From Pseudomonadota bacterium (GTDB lineage Bacteria; Pseudomonadota; Alphaproteobacteria; Rhizobiales; Rhizobiaceae), in NCBI GenBank assembly GCA_023387775.1, contig JAEWHN010000319.1:1-11647 (forward strand): 11,647 nucleotides of DNA, in the 5' to 3' direction. Below are positions 6,283-11,647 of this stretch, one piece after another (position 1 is the stretch's first letter; every line of letters starts with the position of its first letter). The translations under genes were made by a program, and so were the position numbers. A model generated the notes under the pieces. It worked only from the letters and a program-made list of their open reading frames with translations, had not been told where the DNA came from and made no database searches.

Positions 6283-6681
6283 ATGAGTGTTCATCGCAAG
6301 CTTGCGGTCTTGTCGGCTGCGCTTTTCATCGGTTTGGGAGCGGCCGGCGTTGCGCTGGCGCAGGAAAGCCACAGCGGCCACGACATGAGCGCCATGGCCA
6401 CGTCGGAGGGCGCGTCCTCCGCACCGGCGACCAAGGGCTACACCGAGGCCATGGACAGGATGCACGAGACCATGCGCAAGATCGAATATACGGGCGATCC
6501 GGATGTCGACTTCGCACTCGGCATGATCCCGCATCACCAGGCCGCCATCGACATGGCCAGGGCTCAGCTCGAATACGGAAAGGACCCCGAGATCCGCAAG
6601 CTTTCGGAGGACATCATCGAGGCCCAGGAAGCCGAGATCAAGCAGCTCAACGAGTGGCTCGCCGCCCATAAGGCCAAGTAG
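6283..6681 (+). CDS. Exported DUF305 protein, probable copper-binding
   Basis: A 132-residue secreted protein. Residues 1-26 form a signal peptide (basic VHRK, hydrophobic core, then GVALA before Gln27). The mature start is rich in His and Met (SHSGHDMSAM, 29-38). The rest is a DUF305 domain, a ferritin-like helical family: FALGMIPHHQAAIDMA (77-92) carries the characteristic His84-His85, with the paired helix ending EIKQLNEWL. DUF305 proteins recur in copper-resistance loci, and CopM of cyanobacteria binds copper; a periplasmic copper-binding or shuttling role here is inferred. ATG 6283 is chosen over an in-frame TTG at 6265 because AAGGAAG (6271-6277) sits 5 bases before it and the signal peptide then begins correctly. 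It follows cueR by 14 bases and ends the copper operon. Confidence 0.9.
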   Translation: MSVHRKLAVLSAALFIGLGAAGVALAQESHSGHDMSAMATSEGASSAPATKGYTEAMDRMHETMRKIEYTGDPDVDFALGMIPHHQAAIDMARAQLEYGKDPEIRKLSEDIIEAQEAEIKQLNEWLAAHKAK

Positions 6682-6695
6682 CACGAACTTCCTGG

Positions 6696-6721
6696 CACGG
6701 GCGGCACCCCCGCCGCTCGTG
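6696..6721. terminator. Hairpin between convergent operons (possible bidirectional terminator)
   Basis: CACGGGCGGC and GCCGCTCGTG form a 10-bp stem with one G-T wobble and a 6-base loop. It lies 15 bases after the DUF305 stop and 26 bases beyond the end of the minus-strand phosphofructokinase gene. No strong T-run follows on either side, so the termination mechanism is uncertain. Confidence 0.5.
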
Positions 6722-6746
6722 TCCCGCCGCTTTCGGACAGTTCGGA

Positions 6747-7913
6747 TTAGACGAATGACTTGCCGATTCGGAATTTGGGCGGCACCAGGCGGTGCAGATA
6801 TGCCATCCCCACCTCGGAAATGTCATTGGCGTCGGGCTTCAGGAACTCTTCCGGCATGTGGCGGGTCTTGCCGGCCACGGCGGTGAGCGGCACCCGCCTG
6901 ATCACCGTCTTTTGGCCATCGAACTGAAGCGCCACCGAACCGCCGCCCTGCGCGGCCGTCTCCACCGCGAAAGCGCCCGCCTGGAAGGCCTCGGCGGCGT
7001 CGGTGGCGTTGATCGCGCCGATATAGCCGCGCGGCATGTAGCCGAGATTGTCCACGCGCGCCCGCTTGCCGGGCAGCGCCTCCTGCAGCCCACGTTCGAT
7101 GGCCATGCTGAGATCGCTGCCGGAGAGCTTCACATTGCCATGGTCGTCGCGCTCCAGCCGCTCGGGCGGCACCAGGCTTTCCACAAGTGCCCTGCCATCC
7201 TCCGTCGTCACGCCTTCCGAAACGGCGACTACGCAGCGCTTGTGGCGAGCAAGGGTCGCGTGCACGTCGTCGATAAAGCGCGGCATGGAGAAGGCGCGTT
7301 CCGGCACGTAGACCAGGTGCGGCCCGCTGTGCTCGTCATAGCGCCACGCGGCGGCTGCAGCGGTCAGGAAGCCGGCGTGCCGGCCCATGACGATGCCGAC
7401 ATAGACGCCCGGCAGGGCGCGGAAATCCAGGTCCACGCTCAGGAATGCGCCGGCGACGAATTCGGCCGCGGAGATGAAGCCCGGCGTATGGTCGTTCTCG
7501 ACCAGATCGTTGTCGATGGTCTTGGGCGCATGCACGAAAGCCATCGACCCGCCCGAGGCATCGGCGAGGATTTGCTGCGTGCCGGCGGTGTCGTTGCCGC
7601 CAATGTAGATGAAGGCGTCCGCCTTCTCCTGCTGCAACCCCTTCAGGATAAGCTCGCAATAGGCCTCGTCCGGCTTGTCGCGCGTGCTGCCGAGCGCGGC
7701 GCTCGGCGTCGCGGCAATCTGCAGAAGCTGCTCTTCCGGCAGGGCGGAGAGCTCGACAAAGTCCCCGTCGCGGATGCCGCGCACGCCATGGCGCGCGCCG
7801 AGCACGCGTGCGCCCCGATGGCGCTTGCGGATTTCAAGAACCGCCCCGGCCATGGTCTGGTTGATCACGGCCGTTGGCCCGCCACCCTGCGCGATCACGA
7901 ATGTCTCGGCCAT
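6747..7913 (-). CDS. pfp: 6-phosphofructokinase, probably pyrophosphate-dependent
   Basis: A 388-residue cytoplasmic enzyme of the PfkA family that interconverts fructose 6-phosphate and fructose 1,6-bisphosphate. GGGPT (10-14) lies in the phosphate-binding loop, GGNDT (105-109) in the donor site, PKTIDND (130-136) holds catalytic Asp134, and MGR (176-178) contacts the sugar phosphate. ATP enzymes usually have GGDGS and PGTIDND. The Asp at position 108 and Lys131 are the two known marks of PPi-dependent enzymes, so PPi use is likely and the reaction would be reversible. It is longer than E. coli PfkA (320), as PPi enzymes often are. The start is ATG 7913 with GAGGAA upstream; the open frame beyond it overlaps the next gene and is not coding. 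It lies 95 bases downstream of the L,D-transpeptidase on the same strand and may share its transcript. Many rhizobia rely on the Entner-Doudoroff route, so a gluconeogenic or sugar-phosphate role is possible. Confidence 0.92.
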   Translation of the reverse strand: MAETFVIAQGGGPTAVINQTMAGAVLEIRKRHRGARVLGARHGVRGIRDGDFVELSALPEEQLLQIAATPSAALGSTRDKPDEAYCELILKGLQQEKADAFIYIGGNDTAGTQQILADASGGSMAFVHAPKTIDNDLVENDHTPGFISAAEFVAGAFLSVDLDFRALPGVYVGIVMGRHAGFLTAAAAAWRYDEHSGPHLVYVPERAFSMPRFIDDVHATLARHKRCVVAVSEGVTTEDGRALVESLVPPERLERDDHGNVKLSGSDLSMAIERGLQEALPGKRARVDNLGYMPRGYIGAINATDAAEAFQAGAFAVETAAQGGGSVALQFDGQKTVIRRVPLTAVAGKTRHMPEEFLKPDANDISEVGMAYLHRLVPPKFRIGKSFV

Positions 7914-8008
7914 GTCGGAAGTTCCTCTGCCTGTTGCCCTGGGCATTGTCGCGTGACGACGGGCCTTGCGCAATATGGCGGCAGGTAAACTCTGCAGTCG
8001 CCCCGTGG

Positions 8009-8776
8009 CTAGACGACGACGATGGGCGTGCCGGGCGGCACGCGGCTGTAGAGGTCGATGACGTCCTGGTTGATCATGCGCACGCAGCCCGACGAGACCG
8101 CCGTGCCGATGGACCACCATTCCGGCGAGCCGTGGACGCGGAACAGCGTGTCGCGCCCGTCCTTGAAGATATAGAGCGCGCGGGCGCCGAGCGGGTTGGT
8201 GAGGCCGCCGGGCTGGCCGCCGCGGAATTTTTCCAGCTCCGGCCTTCTGCCGATCATCTCGGCCGGCGGCGTCCAGGTCGGCCATTCCTTCTTATACTGG
8301 ATGTTGGCGCGGCCGGACCAGACGAAGCCTTCCTTGCCGATGCCCACGCCGTAGCGAATGGCATCGCCGCCCGGCTGGACGAGATAGAGAAGCCGTTCCT
8401 GCAGGTGCACGACGATGGTGCCGGGGCGTTCGCCGGTCGGATCGACCACGATCTGGCGGCGGAATTTTTGGTTGATCTTCTCGAAGGGAACTTCCGGCAG
8501 CGTGTTGCCGCCGTCGGTGAAGGAGGCATACATCAGCTCCGGGCTCGTCACCTGCTTGTCGACGCTGATGCGCGGCCGGACAGAGCCGGTGGAAAAATCA
8601 TCCACCTGGATGGCTGCGAGATCGACGGTCCGGGAGCAACCGGCGCCGAGCAGAGCGGAACCGAGAGCGATCAGCGCCGCCCGGCGCGAGACCGTTGCGG
8701 GTTGTTGCGCCTGGCAGTCGAGACAATTGGTCGAGGCGGACATATGCGACACGGGCACGATTCCACGATTGAACAT
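8009..8776 (-). CDS. L,D-transpeptidase (YkuD domain), exported
   Basis: A 255-residue cell-envelope enzyme. The C-terminal half is a YkuD domain with the catalytic motif HGSPEWWSIGTAVSSGCVRM: His215 and nucleophile Cys231, followed by Arg. Such enzymes make 3-3 peptidoglycan cross-links or attach proteins to peptidoglycan in the periplasm; rhizobia and relatives carry many copies. The N-terminus has an unusually long polar lead (1-29), then SRRAALIALGSALLGAGC (30-47), which looks like a twin-arginine signal ending in a lipobox-like Cys47. The -3 residue is Gly rather than Leu, so lipidation is uncertain. ATG 8776 is chosen because GGAG (8783-8786) lies 6 bases before it; an upstream TTG at 8791 is in frame but lacks support. 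The phosphofructokinase follows 95 bases downstream. Confidence 0.92.
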   Translation of the reverse strand: MFNRGIVPVSHMSASTNCLDCQAQQPATVSRRAALIALGSALLGAGCSRTVDLAAIQVDDFSTGSVRPRISVDKQVTSPELMYASFTDGGNTLPEVPFEKINQKFRRQIVVDPTGERPGTIVVHLQERLLYLVQPGGDAIRYGVGIGKEGFVWSGRANIQYKKEWPTWTPPAEMIGRRPELEKFRGGQPGGLTNPLGARALYIFKDGRDTLFRVHGSPEWWSIGTAVSSGCVRMINQDVIDLYSRVPPGTPIVVV

Positions 8777-8782
8777 GAGATG

Positions 8783-8786
8783 CTCC
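8783..8786 (-). promoter_or_regulatory. Ribosome binding site of the L,D-transpeptidase gene
   Basis: GGAG on the minus strand, 6 bases before ATG 8776. It selects this start over the in-frame TTG at 8791. A 6-bp hairpin, ATCGCG/CGCGAT (8791-8807), lies just upstream in the leader. Confidence 0.5.
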
Positions 8787-9014
8787 GGCAATCGCGAAAC
8801 CCGCGATCAAAGCCGTTCGCATTTTCAGCAATCATGGTTGACAAAGCGTGAACCCCCGCTAGCTCCTTGGCCGGCATGGCTTTGCCTGAGCCAGTCGCCG
8901 GGCAGTGGCCACGAAACGCGGATCCATCCGCGGTGGCGACGCAGCAAGACCTCGCTTGCGTCACAATCTCGGCCAGCCTGCTTCCTACCCGTGGCGCCTG
9001 AACGAGAGGGAATC

Positions 9015-9140
9015 ATGAGCAGGTCATTTACCACTGAACCGACGCGTTTCTTTGCCGGGTGCATGGCTCATGCAGCCGACTGCCGCCCGCACGAGGGCGC
9101 AGGCGGCGATTGCGCCGCCAGGCTAGAGCTCTCCTCATGA
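9015..9140 (+). CDS. Possible small ORF (41 aa), doubtful
   Basis: This frame starts at an ATG with GAGAGGG 4 bases upstream and encodes 41 residues including CMAHAADC and GGDC. No signal peptide, membrane segment or known domain was seen. It ends about 100 bases before the LysE-family gene. Support is the ribosome binding site alone, so it may well be non-coding leader or decayed sequence. Confidence 0.2.
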   Translation: MSRSFTTEPTRFFAGCMAHAADCRPHEGAGGDCAARLELSS

Positions 9141-9240
9141 GCGGCAAAGCAAAACACGCCATGTCGGCGCATGATACTTTGCCCTTTACTTCGCCGCGCT
9201 GGCAGGGATTTATCCTTTCCTTCGAGCAAAGGAGATATCC

Positions 9241-9864
9241 ATGTCGCTTGAAACCTGGGCAGCCTTCGCGGCGGCATCGGCCGTCCTCCTGATCATTCCC
9301 GGACCCACCGTTCTGCTGGTGGTTTCCTATGCACTGGGGCAGGGCTGGCGCACGGCTCTGCCGATGGCGGTGGGCGTCGCACTCGGCGACTTCACCGCCA
9401 TGACGCTGTCCATGCTCGGCATCGGCGCTCTTCTGGCCGCCTCGGCCACGGTCTTCACCATCCTCAAATGGATAGGTGCTGCCTATCTCGTCTATCTCGG
9501 AATAAAGCTGTTTCGCGCCGGCGGCGCATTGAACGCCGAACCGCGCACGGACGGCGCCTCGGCCGCGAAGATGATGGCGCATGCCTGGCTGGTCACTGCG
9601 CTCAACCCCAAGAGCATCACCTTCTTCGTTGCCTTCCTGCCGCAGTTCCTCGACCGCCATGCCGACTTCCTGACCCAGATGGTGATCTTCGAGGCCACCT
9701 TCCTCGCGCTCGCCTTCGCCAATGCCTTCGGCTACGCGCTGGTGGCGGCGCGGGCGCGCGACCTGGTGCGCAATCCGCGCGCCATCGGCATCTTCAACAA
9801 GACCGGCGGCACGCTGCTGGTCGGTGCGGGCATCGCCACTGTCGCGGTCAGGTCCGGCGGCTGA
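9241..9864 (+). CDS. LysE/RhtB-family amino-acid exporter
   Basis: A 207-residue inner-membrane protein of the LysE superfamily, which exports amino acids, homoserine lactones or related small molecules by proton exchange. The N-terminal IIPGPTVLLVVSYALGQG (about 18-35) is the family signature. WLVTALNPKSITFFVAFLPQF (in the second half) is the matching NPK..FF..F.PQF motif. Five or six hydrophobic segments are visible, and the length is typical. The ATG has a strong AAAGGAG (9228-9234), 6 bases upstream. It appears to be a single-gene unit: the upstream neighbour is divergent and the next gene, xylB, starts 180 bases later behind a structured leader. The substrate cannot be told from the sequence. 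No adjacent LysR- or Lrp-type regulator is present. Confidence 0.92.
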   Translation: MSLETWAAFAAASAVLLIIPGPTVLLVVSYALGQGWRTALPMAVGVALGDFTAMTLSMLGIGALLAASATVFTILKWIGAAYLVYLGIKLFRAGGALNAEPRTDGASAAKMMAHAWLVTALNPKSITFFVAFLPQFLDRHADFLTQMVIFEATFLALAFANAFGYALVAARARDLVRNPRAIGIFNKTGGTLLVGAGIATVAVRSGG

Positions 9865-9889
9865 TTGCGGCGACCGGGTGCCCGCTAAA

Positions 9890-9919
9890 GGTATTTTTTA
9901 CGCGCTCCGAAAAAATACC
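9890..9919. promoter_or_regulatory. AT-rich 10-bp palindrome upstream of xylB (possible sugar-regulator operator)
   Basis: GGTATTTTTT (9890-9899) and AAAAAATACC (9910-9919) are perfect inverted repeats around a 10-base GC-rich centre, about 125 bases before the xylB start. Such an AT-rich block is unusual in this GC-rich DNA. The layout (T-run, about 10 bases with CG, A-run) resembles binding sites of ROK-family repressors such as NagC/Mlc and XylR; that identity is inference. It could also form an RNA hairpin ending the exporter transcript, since TTTT follows at 9921-9924. Confidence 0.5.
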
Positions 9920-9964
9920 CTTTTCACGTCGTCATATTTGTTATGAAACTGGAGAGGAGGATAG

Positions 9965-9993
9965 ACCGGCGCCGTTTCGCTGCGGGCGCCGGT
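9965..9993 (+). other. GC-rich hairpin in the xylB leader
   Basis: ACCGGCGCC and GGCGCCGGT form a perfect 9-bp stem with an 11-base loop, 52 bases before the xylB ATG. It directly follows GGAGAGGAGG (9951-9960), a strong Shine-Dalgarno-like run with no start codon at a usable distance. No T-run follows, so it is not a typical terminator. A role in leader regulation is possible but unproven. Confidence 0.45.
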
Positions 9994-10033
9994 AAGCGGT
10001 CATGTAAGGCGCGGATACTGCGCCCGGCCAGCG

Positions 10034-10038
10034 GGAGG
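10034..10038 (+). promoter_or_regulatory. Ribosome binding site of xylB
   Basis: GGAGG within GGGAGGGG (10033-10040), 6 bases before ATG 10045. It fixes the start there and rejects the in-frame ATG at 9943. Confidence 0.7.
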
Positions 10039-10044
10039 GGCAGC

Positions 10045-11499
10045 ATGTATCTCGGACTGGATCTCGGCACCTCCGGCGTCAAGGCGCTGCTGATCGACCA
10101 GGCGCAGACGATCATCGCCTCGGCCACCGGCGGGCTCGATGTTTCGCGCCCGCATCACGGCTGGTCCGAGCAGGCGCCGGCCGACTGGATCCGCGCCACG
10201 CAGCAAGCCGTCGGTGCGCTGAAGGTCAGCCACCCGAGGGAACTGGCCGCCGTCAGCGGCATCGGCCTCTCCGGCCAGATGCACGGCGCGACTCTGCTGG
10301 ACCGGCACGACGAGGTGCTGCGCCCCTGCATCCTGTGGAACGATACGCGCAGCCATGTCGAGGCGGCGAGCCTCGATGCCGATCCGCGTTTCCGCGAAAT
10401 CACCGGCAACATCGTCTTTCCTGGCTTCACCGCGCCCAAGCTTGCCTGGGTCAGGAACAACGAACCGGAGCTTTTCGGCAGGGTCGCGAAGGTCCTGCTG
10501 CCGAAGGATTTCTTGCGGCTGTGGCTGACCGGCGAGCATGTTTCGGAAATGTCGGATGCGGCCGGCACGTCGTGGCTCAACGTTGCCGGGCGGCGCTGGT
10601 CGTCTGAACTGCTTGAGGCTACCGGGCTCGATGAGCGGCACATGCCACGCCTGGTCGAGGGCACGCAGGTCTCGGGCACGTTGCGCCCGGAACTTGCGGT
10701 CGAATGGGGCATGGCAGCCAACGTGGTGGTCGCCGGCGGAGCGGGCGACAATGCGGCCTCGGCCTGCGGCATGGGCACGGTCAGCGCCGGTCACGCCTTC
10801 GTCTCGCTTGGCACGTCGGGCGTGCTGTTTGCCGCCAACGCCTCCTATCTCCCCAACCCGGAAAGCGCCGTCCACACTTTCTGCCACGCGCTGCCGGGCA
10901 CCTGGCACCAGATGGGCGTGATCCTGTCGGCGACGGATTCGCTGAACTGGCTGTCGGATATCACGGGGCGCAGTGCCGCCGAGCTGACCGGCGAGCTGGG
11001 CGAGCGGCTCAGGGCGCCGTCGGAGGTCTCGTTCCTGCCTTATCTTTCCGGCGAGCGCACGCCGCACAACGATGCCGGCATTCGTGGCGTCTTCGCCGGG
11101 CTCGACCGCCAGTCGAGCCGCGCCGCACTCACGCAGGCCGTGCTCGAAGGCGTGGCCTTTGCCTTTCGCGACAGTCTCGAGGCGCTGGAGAAGGCCGGCA
11201 CCAGGCTCACGCGCGTCACCGCGATCGGCGGCGGCTCGCGCTCGCGCTACTGGCTGAAGGCAATCGCCACGGCGCTCGGGCTGCCGGTCGACCTGCCCGC
11301 CGACGGCGATTTCGGCGCGGCCTTCGGTGCCGCGCGGCTCGGCCTGATTGCAGCCGAGGGCGCCGACCCCTCAGAAGTATGCGCCGCACCGGTTACGGCC
11401 GAAACCATCGAACCAGATGCGGCGCTGGGCGAGGCCTACGCGGCCGCCTATCGGCGCTATCGCGCACTCTATCCGGCAATCAGAGGAGTTTCATCGTGA
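10045..11499 (+). CDS. xylB: Xylulokinase
   Basis: A 484-residue FGGY-family kinase, the same length as E. coli XylB, that phosphorylates D-xylulose with ATP to xylulose 5-phosphate in the cytoplasm. MYLGLDLGTSGVK at the start is the phosphate-binding loop (Asp6). GLSGQMHG (74-81) is the xylulose-binding signature, and LWNDTRS (97-103) follows. AGGAGDNAAS holds Asp235, equivalent to the catalytic Asp233 of E. coli. SLGTSGVLF and GGGSRSRYW (from about 395) form the second nucleotide-binding part. The in-frame extension from ATG 9943 (34 Arg-rich residues) is rejected, because family members begin at MYxGxDLGTS and GGAGG precedes 10045. The stop overlaps the xylA start (GTGA), so the two genes are translationally coupled. 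Confidence 0.96.
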   Translation: MYLGLDLGTSGVKALLIDQAQTIIASATGGLDVSRPHHGWSEQAPADWIRATQQAVGALKVSHPRELAAVSGIGLSGQMHGATLLDRHDEVLRPCILWNDTRSHVEAASLDADPRFREITGNIVFPGFTAPKLAWVRNNEPELFGRVAKVLLPKDFLRLWLTGEHVSEMSDAAGTSWLNVAGRRWSSELLEATGLDERHMPRLVEGTQVSGTLRPELAVEWGMAANVVVAGGAGDNAASACGMGTVSAGHAFVSLGTSGVLFAANASYLPNPESAVHTFCHALPGTWHQMGVILSATDSLNWLSDITGRSAAELTGELGERLRAPSEVSFLPYLSGERTPHNDAGIRGVFAGLDRQSSRAALTQAVLEGVAFAFRDSLEALEKAGTRLTRVTAIGGGSRSRYWLKAIATALGLPVDLPADGDFGAAFGAARLGLIAAEGADPSEVCAAPVTAETIEPDAALGEAYAAAYRRYRALYPAIRGVSS

Positions 11500-11647
11500 G
11501 CACCGGCTTTTTCGGCGACATCAAGCCCGTCAGATATGAAGGTCCCGACAGCACCAATCCGCTGGCCTATCGTTTCTACAACCCCGACGAGATCGTGCTC
11601 GGCAAGCGCATGGAGGACCACCTGCGCTTTGCCGTCGCCTACTGGCA
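11496..11647 (+). CDS. xylA: Xylose isomerase, 3'-truncated
   Basis: The first 50 codons of xylose isomerase, which converts D-xylose to D-xylulose and supplies the XylB substrate. After GTG, the sequence GFFGDIKPVRYEG, then NPLAYRFYNPDEIVLGKRM and EDHLRFAVAYW, matches the N-terminus of the long (class II) XylA, as in E. coli (VRYEG, NPLAFRHYNPDE, LGKRMEEHLRFA). The start is GTG 11496, overlapping the xylB stop by four bases (GTGA), with AGGAG at 11484-11488, 7 bases upstream. The metal-binding and catalytic residues lie beyond the window. Confidence 0.95.
   Translation, partial: MSTGFFGDIKPVRYEGPDSTNPLAYRFYNPDEIVLGKRMEDHLRFAVAYW

Larger units (their letters stand above)
8777..9240. other. 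Gene-poor stretch between divergent genes
   Basis: About 460 bases with no recognisable protein. It holds the leader of the minus-strand L,D-transpeptidase and the region before the LysE-family gene. Plus-strand TTGACA (8838-8843) is an isolated -35 match with only TAGCTC 16 bases later. A plus-strand frame of 41 codons, ATG 9015 to TGA 9140, has a GAGAGGG site 4 bases before it but shows no known motif; its product begins MSRSFTTEPTRFFAG and has three cysteines. TTTACT (9185-9190) and TTTATC (9209-9214), 18 bases apart, are a weak promoter candidate for the exporter. Other open frames here have no ribosome binding site or recognisable content. Confidence 0.5.

Noticed and set aside
7914..8285. 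N-terminal extension of the phosphofructokinase frame
   Set aside because: The extended part overlaps the L,D-transpeptidase gene in another frame, has no family similarity, and ATG 7913 begins exactly before the conserved N-terminal strand.
8598..8822. Minus-strand frame starting MRTALIAGFAIAGAS, looking like a signal peptide in a different frame from the L,D-transpeptidase
   Set aside because: The hydrophobic start is short, has no ribosome binding site, and the frame continues into Arg-rich shadow sequence. The transpeptidase has its own signal, so neither a frameshift nor a second gene is supported.
6792..8851. Plus-strand frames of 398 and 325 residues opposite the phosphofructokinase and L,D-transpeptidase
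   Set aside because: They are antisense shadows; the minus-strand products carry clear active-site motifs.
9943..10044. N-terminal extension of XylB from ATG 9943
   Set aside because: XylB proteins start at the phosphate-binding loop MYxGxDLGTS; the extension is Arg-rich, runs through the leader hairpin and lacks a ribosome binding site.
1..11647. Search for mobile elements, CRISPR repeats, tRNAs and attachment sites
   Set aside because: No transposase-like product, direct-repeat array, tRNA-like cloverleaf or flanking duplication was seen by eye.

Overview
The window is GC-rich, densely packed chromosomal DNA, most likely from an alphaproteobacterium of the Rhizobiales (Mesorhizobium/Aminobacter-like). 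This rests on codon use, the mix of genes, and the style of the copper, xylose and L,D-transpeptidase proteins; no rRNA or other taxonomic marker is present. No tRNA, rRNA, CRISPR array, insertion sequence or phage gene was seen. The long antisense reading frames are GC-driven shadows of real genes.

Layout, left to right. (1) Positions 1-2808, plus strand: the end of an operon with a 5'-truncated ABC transporter ATPase, its membrane permease (COG1101/COG4120 type) and kynureninase (kynU). The grouping suggests uptake of kynurenine, tryptophan or a related compound followed by cleavage to anthranilate and alanine. (2) Positions 2809-3318: a small unrecognised gene of 55 codons on the minus strand, then an intergenic region with a large hairpin, a second palindrome next to a minus-strand TTGACA, and a textbook CueR/HmrR copper promoter. 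(3) Positions 3319-6681, plus strand: a copper-resistance operon. It encodes a Cu(+)-exporting P1B-type ATPase with two YHS domains and a heavy-metal-binding domain in place of the usual HMA domains, a CueR-type MerR regulator placed downstream of its target, and an exported DUF305 protein. (4) Positions 6747-8776, minus strand: a pyrophosphate-type 6-phosphofructokinase and, upstream of it, a YkuD L,D-transpeptidase with a twin-arginine/lipoprotein-like N-terminus. (5) Positions 8777-9240: a gene-poor stretch. (6) Positions 9241-9864: a LysE/RhtB-family exporter. (7) Positions 9865-11647: a structured leader with an AT-rich palindrome, then xylB (xylulokinase) and the first 50 codons of xylA (xylose isomerase), overlapping by GTGA.

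How the genes work together. In the copper operon, the single promoter upstream of the ATPase appears to drive all three genes, so the regulator would control its own synthesis. The ATPase would export Cu(+) from the cytoplasm and the DUF305 protein would probably bind copper outside the inner membrane. xylA and xylB convert xylose to xylulose and then xylulose 5-phosphate. The phosphofructokinase carries the residues typical of PPi-dependent enzymes. No wholly new system could be demonstrated. The least explained parts are the 2.8-3.3 kb region beside the copper promoter and the xylB leader.
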